This document shows positions 7,305 to 15,872 of a stretch of DNA of 32,170 bases, in pieces (the first letter of the stretch is position 1; each line of letters opens with the position of its first letter). Source of the stretch: Pedobacter sp. ASV19 (GTDB taxonomy: Bacteria > Bacteroidota > Bacteroidia > Sphingobacteriales > Sphingobacteriaceae); NCBI RefSeq assembly GCF_016429005.1, contig NZ_JAELTV010000027.1:1-32170 (forward strand). The letters run 5' to 3'. Under the pieces are notes generated by a model that was not told the origin of the DNA, did not search any database, and was given only the letters and a program-made list of their open reading frames with translations. The position numbers and the translations under genes are program-made.

Positions 7305-8711
7305 ATGCAATACGATGTAGTTGTTATTGGTTCTGGTCCTGGTGGTTATGTTGGGGCCATCAGATGTGCCCAGCTTGGCTTAAAAACCGCAGTTATAGAA
7401 AAGTATAAAACTTTTGGTGGAACTTGCCTTAATGTGGGCTGTATTCCTTCAAAAGCCTTGCTGGATTCTTCGGAGCACTTTCATAATGCGGCACATACCT
7501 TTGGTACCCACGGAATAGACCTGAAGGACCTGAAGGTGAACATGCCACAGATGATTGCCCGTAAGAATGATGTTGTTGCACAAAATACGGCAGGTATAAC
7601 TTACCTGTTCAAAAAAAATAAAATTGATGCTTTTGAAGGTGTGGGATCTTTTGTGGATAAAAACACCATTAAAATAACTAAAGCAGATGGTTCTTCTGAA
7701 AATATTACAGCTAAAAATGTGATCATCGCTTCAGGTTCTAAACCAACGGCTTTACCGTTTATTAAAATAGATAAAAAAAGGATCATTACTTCAACTGAAG
7801 CCCTGAACCTTACCGAAGTTCCAAAAACAATGGTTGTGATTGGTGGCGGTGTGATTGGCTTGGAGCTGGGTTCTGTATATGCGCGTTTGGGTACAAAGGT
7901 TTCTGTAGTAGAATTTATGCCTTCTATTATTGGCACTATGGATGCCGGACTTGGAAAAGAACTGCAGCGTGTGCTTAAAAAATCTCTGGGTATGGAGTTT
8001 TATACCAATCATAAAGTGACTGGTGCAACTGCTAAAGGTAAAACGGTTACTGTAACTGCAGATAATGCGAAAGGGGAACAAGTTAAACTGGAAGCAGATT
8101 ATTGTATTGTTGCTGTAGGCCGTGTGGCTTATACTGCTGGTTTAGGTTTGGAAAATATTGGAATTCAAACGGAAGAACGTGGAAATAAGATTCCGGTAAA
8201 TGAGCATTTGGAAACGAGTGTACCTGGTGTATATGCGATTGGTGATGTGATTAAAGGGGCAATGCTTGCTCACAAAGCCGAAGATGAAGGGGTTTATGTG
8301 GCAGAGCGTTTAGCTGGACAAAAACCACACATTAATTACAACCTGATCCCTGGTGTGGTTTACACCTGGCCGGAAGTAGCTTCTGTTGGTTATACCGAAG
8401 AGCAGCTTAAAGAAAAAGGTATTCAGTATAAGGCTGGTTCTTTCCCTTTCAAAGCGAGTGGACGTGCCAAAGCAAGTATGGATACAGATGGTTTCGTTAA
8501 AGTGCTGGCTGATGCGAAAACAGATGAGATCTTAGGTGTTCATATGATCGGGCCACGTGCTGCGGACATGATTGCCGAGGCGGTTGTAGCAATGGAATTC
8601 CGTGCATCTGCAGAAGATATTGCCAGGATTTGCCATGCACACCCTACTTATACAGAAGCGCTTAAAGAAGCAGCTATGGCGGCTACTGACAACAGGGCTA
8701 TCCATATTTAA
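7305..8711 (+). CDS. lpdA: Dihydrolipoamide dehydrogenase (E3)
   Basis: The product is 468 aa, the usual length. It starts MQYDVVVIGSGPGGYVGA with the FAD-binding GxGxxG at 9-14. The redox disulfide is C41-x4-C46 in GGTCLNVGCIPSKALL. A second Rossmann motif, VVIGGGVIGLELGSVYARLG, binds NAD, and the FAD-contact segment VYAIGDV is present. The dimer-interface catalytic pair is H446/E451 in HAHPTYTEALKEA. The enzyme reoxidises the dihydrolipoyl groups of pyruvate and 2-oxoglutarate dehydrogenases and the glycine cleavage system. No E1, E2 or H-protein gene is adjacent, so this is a stand-alone E3 that probably serves several complexes. The start is fixed by the -7 element that overlaps the only upstream in-frame alternative (TTG 7278). 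Confidence 0.97.
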   Translation: MQYDVVVIGSGPGGYVGAIRCAQLGLKTAVIEKYKTFGGTCLNVGCIPSKALLDSSEHFHNAAHTFGTHGIDLKDLKVNMPQMIARKNDVVAQNTAGITYLFKKNKIDAFEGVGSFVDKNTIKITKADGSSENITAKNVIIASGSKPTALPFIKIDKKRIITSTEALNLTEVPKTMVVIGGGVIGLELGSVYARLGTKVSVVEFMPSIIGTMDAGLGKELQRVLKKSLGMEFYTNHKVTGATAKGKTVTVTADNAKGEQVKLEADYCIVAVGRVAYTAGLGLENIGIQTEERGNKIPVNEHLETSVPGVYAIGDVIKGAMLAHKAEDEGVYVAERLAGQKPHINYNLIPGVVYTWPEVASVGYTEEQLKEKGIQYKAGSFPFKASGRAKASMDTDGFVKVLADAKTDEILGVHMIGPRAADMIAEAVVAMEFRASAEDIARICHAHPTYTEALKEAAMAATDNRAIHI

Positions 8712-8731
8712 TCCTGAAACTTATTATAAAT

Positions 8732-8768
8732 AAAAAATCCCCCGCAATTCAATTACGGGGGATTTTTT
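8732..8768. terminator. Bidirectional intrinsic terminator
   Basis: Arms AAAAAATCCCCCG (8732-8744) and CGGGGGATTTTTT (8756-8768) are perfectly complementary around an 11-nt loop, with U tracts on both strands. It separates lpdA (+) from the convergent RND gene (-). Confidence 0.93.
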
Positions 8769-8780
8769 ATGACCTGGATT

Positions 8781-11700
8781 TTAGTGTTCCAGATCGTATT
8801 CTTTTACATCTTTATGGGTGTAAGGTTCAATCATGAGTTCTTCCATGGTCTTACCTTTTTTGTTCATACCCAAGCGCTCCAGCAGGTTGTCAAATACCTG
8901 GTACATTACTGGTACCACAATGAGGGTAAGGAATAATGAACTGGTTAAACCACCGATGATTACCCAGGCCAGACCGTTTTTCCACTCGGCGCCAGCACCA
9001 CTGGCAAGGGCGATTGGAAGCATCCCGATCACCATCGCAATGGTGGTCATCAGGATTGGTCTTAAACGGGCATGATTGGCCAGGATCAGGGCTTCATGAG
9101 TAGATTTTCCTTCCGCTTTCATTTGGTTGGTGAAATCGACCAGGATGATCGCATTCTTGGCAACCAGACCAATCAGCATGATCAGACCGAGGATGGTGAA
9201 AATACCCAGCGACTGATTGGCTAACGCCAGTGCCAGCAGGGCTCCGATAACCGAAAGCGGTATAGAGAACATAACCACCAGCGGATAAATAAAACTGTCA
9301 TATAAGGCTACCATGATGAGGTATACCAGGATGATGGAGGCCAGCAAGGCAATACCTAAAGTACCAAAACCTTCGCTCTGATTTTCCTGATCACCACCCC
9401 ATTTGTAACTTACACCTAGTGGTTTTTTAAGTTTTCCGTTCTTCTCAAGCTCATCCAGTTTATTTTGGAAATCAGTAACAATAGTACCCGTTGGTCTTCC
9501 GATAGACTGTGCCTGTACGGTTACAGAAGTACTCTTGTCTCTTCGTTCCAGCTGACTTGGACCCGAACCTTCCCTAATATCCGCAAATTGAGAAAGTTTG
9601 ATCTGTTCTCCTGCGCTGTTGATAAAGATCAGGTTCCTTACATCATCTATATTTTTACGGTTGAAAGTCTGATAACGGATATTAATATCGTACTCATATT
9701 CTCCCTGACGGAACTTGCCGTCTGTATTTCCACTAAATGCGGTTTGCATGGTAGAACCTACCGTTTGCAGAGTTAATCCCAAAGCAGCCATTTTATCACG
9801 GTCTACCTGAACATTAATCTCCGGACTTCCTTTCTCTACCGATAGTTTTAACTCGGCAGATCCTTTAATTCCGGCAAGGACCTCTTTAGCCCCTTCCGCA
9901 TATTTCATGGCACTTTCCAGATCCGGACCCATGACCACGAGCTGGATTGGTGCATTTTCAGCAATACCAAGAATACTGATCGGAACAGTTTTTACTTTCG
10001 CGCCAACCAGGTAGTGAGATAGCTCCCTGCTGATTTTAGTAGCATATATATTGGATGGATCTTTACGTTTTGAGCGGTCTACCAGCATGACGTCAATCTC
10101 TGATTTATACGCAGTTGCCTGGGCGCTTCCAAAGTCTCCGCTGGCCTGGCCTACGGTAGTGATGGTTTGTACAATTTCAGGTTTTTTCGATAGAAATTCT
10201 TCTGCTTTTTGAGTAATCCGGTTGGTGGCTTCAATAGAAGCATCTTTTGGAAGTTCTATCTGAACAAGGAATTCTCCTTTATCACTCTTAGGAAAGAACT
10301 CTGTTCCAATAAAACCACCTATGGTTAAACCGCAGGAGCTGAAGAGCAATACGAATACACCAACAATGGTGATGGTCTTATGCTTTAAAGTCCAGGTCAG
10401 GATGCCAGTGATCCAGTGGGTAAAAGTATTTAGTTGTTTTTCGAACCATAAAATGAAGCGGCCGAAAATATTTTTTCCTTCTATTTTTTCGAGTTTACCG
10501 AATCTCGATGATAGCAAAGGCACAATGGTAAAGGATGCAACAAGAGAGAGTAAGGTGGCAATAATAACGACCACACAGAACTGACGCAGGATATTGGATA
10601 CCAGACCGGTACTCACGGTGATTGGAAAGAACACCACCACGATTACAAAGGTAATAGATACAACGGTAAAGCCGATCTCTTTGGTTGCGTCAAAAGCAGC
10701 ACGAACTTTATTTTTACCCATCTCCATGTGTCTGTAAATGTTTTCCAATACCACAATGGCATCATCGACAAGGATACCGACCACCAGTGATAAGCCTAAT
10801 AAGGACATCAGGTTGAGGGTATAACCAAACAGACTGATTCCAATAAAGGTTGCGATTAAGGAAACAGGAATAGATACCATTACGATCAGTGCGTTCCTGA
10901 TGCTGTGCAGGAAGAAAAGCATGACAAAAGCAACGAGAATAATCGCGAGTATTAAATCGTGAATTACCGCATCGGCAGACTCCAGTGTGAAAATAGAACT
11001 GTCGTTTACAATTTTAATGTTGAGTTTATTATTGGCGTAGTCCTGCTGTAAGGTTTGGATCACTTTGTGCATTTGCTTACTTACCTCTACCGCATTGGCG
11101 TCGGTTTGTTTGATGATCTGCACAGCGATTGCACCTTTTCTGTCAATACGGGCAATCTTTTTAACGTCTTTTTGTGCATCCTGTACATCACCAATATCTT
11201 TTAACCTAATCTGTGCGCCGGCTTTGCTGGTGGCAACAACCAGATTTCTAAGCTCATCAACATTTTTGTATTTACCAGATAAACGGATCAGGATTTCCTG
11301 TTTAGTAGTTTTTACGCTTCCTGTAGGGAAATCCAGATTTGAAGTCAGGATGGCCTGTTGTATTTGAGGTACAGATAAGCCATATCCCTGAATTTTATCA
11401 GCGTCCAGTCCTACTTGAATTTCACGTTCCTGACCACCAACCAGATTGACCTGGGCAACGCCGTTTACCCTGGAAAGGATAGGGGCGATACGTTTGTCCA
11501 TCAAATCATAGAAAGTAGCATCATCCATACTGGCTGATGCCGACATGGTGATGACGGGCAAGTCGTCGAGAGAGAATTTGTTTAAAGAAGGTGGCTTTAC
11601 ATCCGTGGGTAAATTTGCCAGGATGGCATTTACTTTACGTTGTGCATCATTTAAAGACAAATCGATATTTGCTTTATCCGTGAGCGTAATGGTAACCGTG

Positions 11701-11966
11701 GAAAGGCCTTCAAAAGAGACTGCGTTTAGCTTTTTGATGTTCTCTAAAGAAGAAACCGCATCCTCAATTTTTTTGGTCACCGTATTTTCTACCTCATTTG
11801 GCGAGGCGCCAGGATATATGGTAGAGATAGAGATTGTGTTGTTCGAAAACTTAGGCAATAACTCATATCCCAAAGAAAAGTAGCTCAGTAAGCCCATCAG
11901 CGTTAATGCGGTAAAGACCACAATAACGAGGGTAGGACGCTTTATTGAAATTTCAGTAATCTTCAT
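8781..11966 (-). CDS. RND efflux permease, HAE1 (AcrB-like) family
   Basis: At 1061 aa it has standard RND length, with two repeats of 1+5 transmembrane helices separated by large periplasmic domains. The N terminus (ISIKRPTLVIVVFTALTLMG) is typical. In TM4 the proton-relay pair D401-D402 is in GILVDDAIVVLENIYRHME, the HAE1 (drug/hydrophobe) signature rather than the heavy-metal one. The second half shows AKNAIILVDF and the GAGAEW segment. It should drive proton-coupled export of amphiphilic compounds from the periplasm or inner membrane. It is the last gene of a minus-strand operon: TetR, OMF (447 aa), adaptor (353 aa) and this pump, 7 bp after the adaptor. Substrate is unknown. Confidence 0.96.
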   Translation of the reverse strand: MKITEISIKRPTLVIVVFTALTLMGLLSYFSLGYELLPKFSNNTISISTIYPGASPNEVENTVTKKIEDAVSSLENIKKLNAVSFEGLSTVTITLTDKANIDLSLNDAQRKVNAILANLPTDVKPPSLNKFSLDDLPVITMSASASMDDATFYDLMDKRIAPILSRVNGVAQVNLVGGQEREIQVGLDADKIQGYGLSVPQIQQAILTSNLDFPTGSVKTTKQEILIRLSGKYKNVDELRNLVVATSKAGAQIRLKDIGDVQDAQKDVKKIARIDRKGAIAVQIIKQTDANAVEVSKQMHKVIQTLQQDYANNKLNIKIVNDSSIFTLESADAVIHDLILAIILVAFVMLFFLHSIRNALIVMVSIPVSLIATFIGISLFGYTLNLMSLLGLSLVVGILVDDAIVVLENIYRHMEMGKNKVRAAFDATKEIGFTVVSITFVIVVVFFPITVSTGLVSNILRQFCVVVIIATLLSLVASFTIVPLLSSRFGKLEKIEGKNIFGRFILWFEKQLNTFTHWITGILTWTLKHKTITIVGVFVLLFSSCGLTIGGFIGTEFFPKSDKGEFLVQIELPKDASIEATNRITQKAEEFLSKKPEIVQTITTVGQASGDFGSAQATAYKSEIDVMLVDRSKRKDPSNIYATKISRELSHYLVGAKVKTVPISILGIAENAPIQLVVMGPDLESAMKYAEGAKEVLAGIKGSAELKLSVEKGSPEINVQVDRDKMAALGLTLQTVGSTMQTAFSGNTDGKFRQGEYEYDINIRYQTFNRKNIDDVRNLIFINSAGEQIKLSQFADIREGSGPSQLERRDKSTSVTVQAQSIGRPTGTIVTDFQNKLDELEKNGKLKKPLGVSYKWGGDQENQSEGFGTLGIALLASIILVYLIMVALYDSFIYPLVVMFSIPLSVIGALLALALANQSLGIFTILGLIMLIGLVAKNAIILVDFTNQMKAEGKSTHEALILANHARLRPILMTTIAMVIGMLPIALASGAGAEWKNGLAWVIIGGLTSSLFLTLIVVPVMYQVFDNLLERLGMNKKGKTMEELMIEPYTHKDVKEYDLEH

Positions 11967-11973
11967 CTTATAG

Positions 11974-13035
11974 TTATTTTACAGTGGTCACTGGAGTGCC
12001 GTCTGACAGATTGATCTGTCCGCTGGTGATGGCAATTTCTCCTTCTTTTAATCCTTCAAGTATTTCAACATTGTCACCCAGGATTCTTCCGGCAATGACT
12101 TTGCGCAATTTGGCTTTTCCGTCCTCCAGAACAAAAATCTGGTTACTGCTTACACTGCCAACAAAAGCAGTTCTCGGGATGGTAATAGTGGGCGCTTGTT
12201 TAGGGAACTGAAAGATCGCAGTTCCGTACATTCCGGCTTTGATGGTATTGGTTTTGTTGTTTTCTACCAGGATTTCTACGGGGAAATTCAATGAATTGTC
12301 TGCTTTAGCAGCAATAAAAGTGATCTTTCCAGTGTATGTGTCTGTAGGGAAAACATTGGATTTGATCTTTACAAGGTTTCCAAGTTTCAGATTTGCAACC
12401 TGGCTTTCATTTGCGTTCACTTTTAATTTAAGCTTAGACACATCAACCAACTCAAACAATTGAGTGCCTTGCGCATTTACAAAAGCACCTACTTCAATAT
12501 ATTTTTTGTTTACAACCCCATTGATGGGAGATTTGATATTGGCGTCGCTCACCTTCCTTTGTGAGGCTTGTAATCTTAATCTTGCATTTTCTACAGCAAG
12601 TTTTGCCTGATCCAGCTGCTGCTGTGTAACACCGCCTGTTTTAAATGAACTGCTGTAACGAGCTTCATCTTTTAAAGCATTCTGCAGCGTTGCTTCTGCG
12701 GTTTCTTTATCTGTATTTAGAATTTCAGCATCAATCCGTGCCAATACCTGGCCTTTGGTAACATGGTCACCTTCCTGAACATTGATTCTAGTTACCCGGC
12801 CTGCATTTTCATTCAGCAAATTCAATTCTGCAAAAGGAACAAAAGTGCCGTTTGCGGTAAAGTCCAGGTTCACCGTGTCTTTTTTAACAGTGGCAACACG
12901 AACACTGACTGCACCACTACCTTGAGCAATAAAAGTGGTTACTGCTTCATTTTTTTGCTTATTGTTTTTCAATACGTAGGCTATTGCCCCAATAGCAATT
13001 ATAAGTACAATAGCTACAATAATTCCTCTTTTCAT
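11974..13035 (-). CDS. RND periplasmic adaptor (membrane fusion protein)
   Basis: The 353-aa protein has an N-terminal hydrophobic anchor (GIIVAIVLIIAIGAIAYVL) without a lipobox, so it is probably held by one inner-membrane helix. Order of domains: barrel-sandwich/lipoyl half (INVQEGDHVTKGQVLARIDAEI, about 90-112), a short alpha-hairpin rich in A/Q/L (about 113-160), the second lipoyl half (NIKSPINGVVNKKYIEVGAFV), then beta-barrel and membrane-proximal domains. This is the HlyD/AcrA pattern. It bridges the RND permease 7 bp downstream to the outer-membrane factor. Its ATG overlaps the stop of the OMF gene by 4 nt (ATGA type), implying translational coupling and equal expression. Confidence 0.95.
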   Translation of the reverse strand: MKRGIIVAIVLIIAIGAIAYVLKNNKQKNEAVTTFIAQGSGAVSVRVATVKKDTVNLDFTANGTFVPFAELNLLNENAGRVTRINVQEGDHVTKGQVLARIDAEILNTDKETAEATLQNALKDEARYSSSFKTGGVTQQQLDQAKLAVENARLRLQASQRKVSDANIKSPINGVVNKKYIEVGAFVNAQGTQLFELVDVSKLKLKVNANESQVANLKLGNLVKIKSNVFPTDTYTGKITFIAAKADNSLNFPVEILVENNKTNTIKAGMYGTAIFQFPKQAPTITIPRTAFVGSVSSNQIFVLEDGKAKLRKVIAGRILGDNVEILEGLKEGEIAITSGQINLSDGTPVTTVK

Positions 13036-14375
13036 TTTAATAGTGATTTTATATTTCCGTTTGATTTTATTAATTGTATTTCGGCAATTTTATAATTTAA
13101 TAATGCCTGGTTATAGCTGTTCTGAGCTTCAGTTAATGCGGTTTCCGTATCCAATAAGTCAGTTAAAGTCGCTAAGCCGTTGTTGTAATTGTTTTGGGTG
13201 CTTTTATAGATTTCATTCGCCAGTTCAGTGTTTTGCTTTTGGGAATTAATTGTAGTTATGCTGTTCCTGAGTTGAATTTTTGCATTCTCATACGCCATAT
13301 TCAAAGAGTTTACGGATTCACGCCTGTCTTCTTTTGCCTTTCTGATATCCACATCTGCCTGGCGGATTTTCGAACGGGTTAAGAACCCATTAAAGATCGG
13401 TACTTTCAGCGTCAGACCTACAGCTGATGCGCCATAGCCGATGGCCGCGCTGCCGGAGCTTAGGAAATCGAATCCGCTACTCTGGCTGGAATAGGTATAG
13501 TTTCCTGTTAAAGCTAAACTTGGGTAGTATTCCGAAACATAAGCCTTGCGTTGCAGCGCAAGCAGCCTGTCCTGGGTGTTCAAAATTTTAACTTCTGTTC
13601 TATTATCTAAAGCAAGGGAGTCTGCAAACTGAGGCAATTGAGTCACTTCTGTAAGTTCGGTTTTGGGCAAGATAATGTCCGTATTTACCGGCATACCCAT
13701 AGCAAACTTAAGTTGGATTTCTAATTGTGTAATTTGATTTAAAGTTTGTTCACGCTGTGTTACCAAATTGGTGAGCTTCACTTTGATCCGATCTACATCA
13801 ATTTTTTTTGCTAAACCATTTTCATATTGATTAGATATGGCCTTTTCTGTAACCTTTACATTTTTGATGTTGTTGTCCAGCACATTCAGCTGCTGTCTGT
13901 TGACCAATACTTGATAATAGTTGTTGGCCACCAATTCAATAATTTGCTCTTCTGTTAATTGAGAAGTCAGGTTGTAATATTCTTCGCTGGATTTGGCTGC
14001 TTGCAGGCCTGTAAACACAGTTTGGTTAAACAATTGCTGTGAAAGTTGAACCCCGGCAGATGAATTCCAGTTCTGGCCTAATTTGATGGCTTGTGTGGTG
14101 CCTCCGAAATTGGCAACCAGCTGGCCAATGATCGGATTATATGTTAAACCAGCGTTGCCTGTAATTTGAGGTAAAGCCTGGGCCCTCACTTCTTGTGTTT
14201 TGTATCTTCCACCATCAATGTCAAGTTTTGCTTTACGCACCTTCACACTGTTTTGTATCGCATAATTCAAAGCATCCTTTAATGTTAGCGTTTGCTGTGC
14301 ATTTGCAGCATCCGCTATAAGTAAGCCCAACAGTAACAGCGGGATTAATTTTAGTTGTTTAATAATATGATTCAT
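13032..14375 (-). CDS. TolC-family outer-membrane factor of the RND pump
   Basis: The 447-aa product has a signal peptide (LKLIPLLLLGLLIADAANAQ, cleavage about residue 26). The mature protein starts TLTLKDALNYAIQNSVKVRKAKLDI, the classic OEP entry helix. Two internally repeated OEP halves follow, with long coiled-coil helices and the segment YPSLALTGNYTYSS. It ends in a helix typical of the family. It forms the trimeric outer-membrane duct. It lies 20 bp after the TetR gene and overlaps the adaptor gene by 4 nt, so all four genes form one transcriptional unit. Confidence 0.95.
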   Translation of the reverse strand: MNHIIKQLKLIPLLLLGLLIADAANAQQTLTLKDALNYAIQNSVKVRKAKLDIDGGRYKTQEVRAQALPQITGNAGLTYNPIIGQLVANFGGTTQAIKLGQNWNSSAGVQLSQQLFNQTVFTGLQAAKSSEEYYNLTSQLTEEQIIELVANNYYQVLVNRQQLNVLDNNIKNVKVTEKAISNQYENGLAKKIDVDRIKVKLTNLVTQREQTLNQITQLEIQLKFAMGMPVNTDIILPKTELTEVTQLPQFADSLALDNRTEVKILNTQDRLLALQRKAYVSEYYPSLALTGNYTYSSQSSGFDFLSSGSAAIGYGASAVGLTLKVPIFNGFLTRSKIRQADVDIRKAKEDRRESVNSLNMAYENAKIQLRNSITTINSQKQNTELANEIYKSTQNNYNNGLATLTDLLDTETALTEAQNSYNQALLNYKIAEIQLIKSNGNIKSLLK

Positions 14376-14395
14376 TCTTATAACGGTTGTGTGTT

Positions 14396-15004
14396 TTATT
14401 TTCTTAGTCCTTTAATAAATATTTTCGACAGGCTGAGCTGTTTTTCTAAAATAACCTTAAAATCTTTTTTGCTAGGGATTAATTCTTTGTAACCATGCAT
14501 TACACATAAAGAGGTGATGCCTGCCAGGCTTTCCAGATAGAGTTCTGTGATTTTGTTAAGATCGGAAACCTCAATATCGCCCTGGGCCACCGCGGCCTGA
14601 AAGATATGGGCATGGATTTCCACATCTCTCTCTTTCATTTTTGTAACATGATTCTTTAATTCATCTGAATTGAATGAAGCATCATTACTGCCCGAAGAGA
14701 GATGTAGCATATAATATTTTTGGAAGAAGCGGTGTTTGACTTCAATAAAATTAGCCAGGGTTGCCTCCAGCGAATTTACTGCGGGTTTTTCCTTATGTAT
14801 GGCCTCGAAATAGTCATCAAAGATTTTGTTGATTACTCCAAGGATTAAACTGCTTTTGTCTGGGAAATAATAATACAGGGAAGGTTTTGATACAGACAGG
14901 TCGTCTGCAATTTCATTCATGGTGGTTTTATTAATTCCGAAATGGGTAAAGCGTTTAATTGCTCCTTCTATAATTAACTCTCGTTTTTTGTCTGTCTCTA
15001 ACAT
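14396..15004 (-). CDS. TetR-family repressor of the RND operon
   Basis: The product is 202 aa. The N-terminal helix-turn-helix reads IEGAIKRFTHFGINKTTMNEIADDLSVSKPSLYYYFPDKSSLI, the canonical TetR DNA-binding signature (about residues 11-55). The remaining helical domain would bind an inducer and dimerise. It is first in the operon with the pump genes and probably represses its own promoter, where a TGAC...GTCA dyad (15022-15044) covers the expected transcription start. The neighbouring TetR (15113-15721) is the same length and similar throughout the HTH, suggesting tandem duplication. Direct sequence evidence for its ligand is lacking. Confidence 0.93.
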   Translation of the reverse strand: MLETDKKRELIIEGAIKRFTHFGINKTTMNEIADDLSVSKPSLYYYFPDKSSLILGVINKIFDDYFEAIHKEKPAVNSLEATLANFIEVKHRFFQKYYMLHLSSGSNDASFNSDELKNHVTKMKERDVEIHAHIFQAAVAQGDIEVSDLNKITELYLESLAGITSLCVMHGYKELIPSKKDFKVILEKQLSLSKIFIKGLRK

Positions 15005-15021
15005 TCTACTCTTTTACTTTC

Positions 15022-15044
15022 TGACTTTTTTATTAATAAGGTCA
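15022..15044 (-). promoter_or_regulatory. Candidate TetR operator
   Basis: This is a 23-bp imperfect palindrome centred at 15033. The outer arms are TGAC and GTCA and the inner sequence is A/T; 9 of 11 pairs match. On the minus strand it begins at the end of the -7 element (15043-15050) and covers the expected start of transcription, so a bound TetR dimer would block the operon. A second partial copy of the left arm (TGACTTTTTT) is at 15099-15108. Operator function is inferred from shape and position. Confidence 0.5.
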
Positions 15045-15050
15045 AAAATA
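15043..15050 (-). promoter_or_regulatory. -7 promoter element of the TetR/RND operon
   Basis: On the minus strand the sequence is TATTTTTG, a perfect TAnnTTTG. No TTG is found 19 nt upstream (the sequence there is TTTTAA), so the -33 element is weak. The start codon at 15004 is about 39 nt downstream. Confidence 0.5.
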
Positions 15051-15112
15051 CAGCCGAATAATGGTATATTAAAACTTATGTTAGAAAAAGAGTAGAAATG
15101 ACTTTTTTGTGA

Positions 15113-15721
15113 CTAAATATTTCGTTTTAATCCAGATAGAAAAATGTCTGCGAATCTTTTCTCTTTTACAAAGATTTGTTTGAATTGCTCTTTGCTTGGG
15201 AAGATCTTTCTGTCTTTGTTTAGGATATTGAAATGGATCCCGGCCAAAGCCTCAACAAATATTTCTGTAATATAAGCCGCATCATCAATAATAAATTCTC
15301 CGGCAGCACTTCCACGGTTCAACAGAGAAGTAATGATCTTCAATTCAAAATCTTTTGCTTTGTTAAATTTTTCAAACAAATCTGCTGGTAGTTCCGGGCC
15401 AATCATTTTAGAAAACTCCATTAAATTATAATACTTCTGGATATAACCTTGTCTTTTCTGCAGAAGCATCATAATGCCTTCTGTACTTGTGGCCGTTTTT
15501 TCTACAGACTTCAGCAGATCTTTGCTGATAGAGTGCATTAAGTGTTCAATTACACTAACGTAAAGGCTCAGTTTGTCAGGAAAGTAATAATAAAGCAGGG
15601 CTTTTGAAAAGGAGATGTCCTTCGCAATTTCTGTCATCGTCGTTTTTGCCAACCCATAATGTGCAAATCTTTTCAACGCTGCATTTATAATTAAAATTCT
15701 TTTCTTATCCTGATTTTCCAT
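15113..15721 (-). CDS. Second TetR-family regulator
   Basis: The product is 202 aa. Its HTH reads INAALKRFAHYGLAKTTMTEIAKDISFSKALLYYYFPDKLSLY, close to the neighbouring TetR (FTHFGINKTTMNEIA...SLYYYFPDKSSL). The C termini are also alike (both carry PSK near residue 173 and end FI/LxGLxR), pointing to an ancient tandem duplication. It sits 108 bp upstream of the RND operon on the same strand and divergent from murB, with its own 5' region. It may control the pump, itself, or something elsewhere. No ligand can be predicted. Confidence 0.92.
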   Translation of the reverse strand: MENQDKKRILIINAALKRFAHYGLAKTTMTEIAKDISFSKALLYYYFPDKLSLYVSVIEHLMHSISKDLLKSVEKTATSTEGIMMLLQKRQGYIQKYYNLMEFSKMIGPELPADLFEKFNKAKDFELKIITSLLNRGSAAGEFIIDDAAYITEIFVEALAGIHFNILNKDRKIFPSKEQFKQIFVKEKRFADIFLSGLKRNI

Positions 15722-15812
15722 GTTGAACTGAATCCTGCCGTGCCTGAATGCTGATATAAACCTTATAAAATATTTGGGACGTTAAATTATGCATTTTTTT
15801 TAAATATTAACT

Positions 15813-15837
15813 TTAACATATTTATTACACATGTTAA
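15813..15837. promoter_or_regulatory. Candidate operator dyad between tetR2 and murB
   Basis: TTAACAT (15813-15819) and ATGTTAA (15831-15837) are perfectly complementary across 11 nt. The dyad lies just upstream of the murB -7 element and within the divergent tetR2/murB intergenic region. It may be a binding site for the second TetR, but AT-rich context raises the chance of coincidence. Confidence 0.3.
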
Positions 15838-15841
15838 CGAT

Positions 15842-15849
15842 TACATTTG
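15842..15849 (+). promoter_or_regulatory. -7 promoter element of murB
   Basis: TACATTTG is a perfect TAnnTTTG. It lies 23 nt before the ATG at 15873 and inside the longer open frame that begins at 15831, which supports the shorter MurB start. No clear TTG is present at the -33 distance. Confidence 0.55.
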
Positions 15850-15872
15850 CAGTGTTTAAAAAAAATCTTAGC

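Larger units (their letters stand above)
15004..15097. repeat. 12-bp inverted repeat spanning the tetR-tetR gap
   Basis: TTCTACTCTTTT at 15004-15015 and its exact complement AAAAGAGTAGAA at 15086-15097 are separated by 70 nt. They bracket the promoter and operator of the downstream TetR gene; the left arm overlaps its start codon. Function is unknown; a looping or second-regulator site is possible, as is a leftover of the gene duplication. Confidence 0.7.

Noticed and set aside
15831-15872. Upstream ATG start for murB
   Set aside because: It lies upstream of the -7 box at 15842-15849 and adds 14 residues not seen in MurB.
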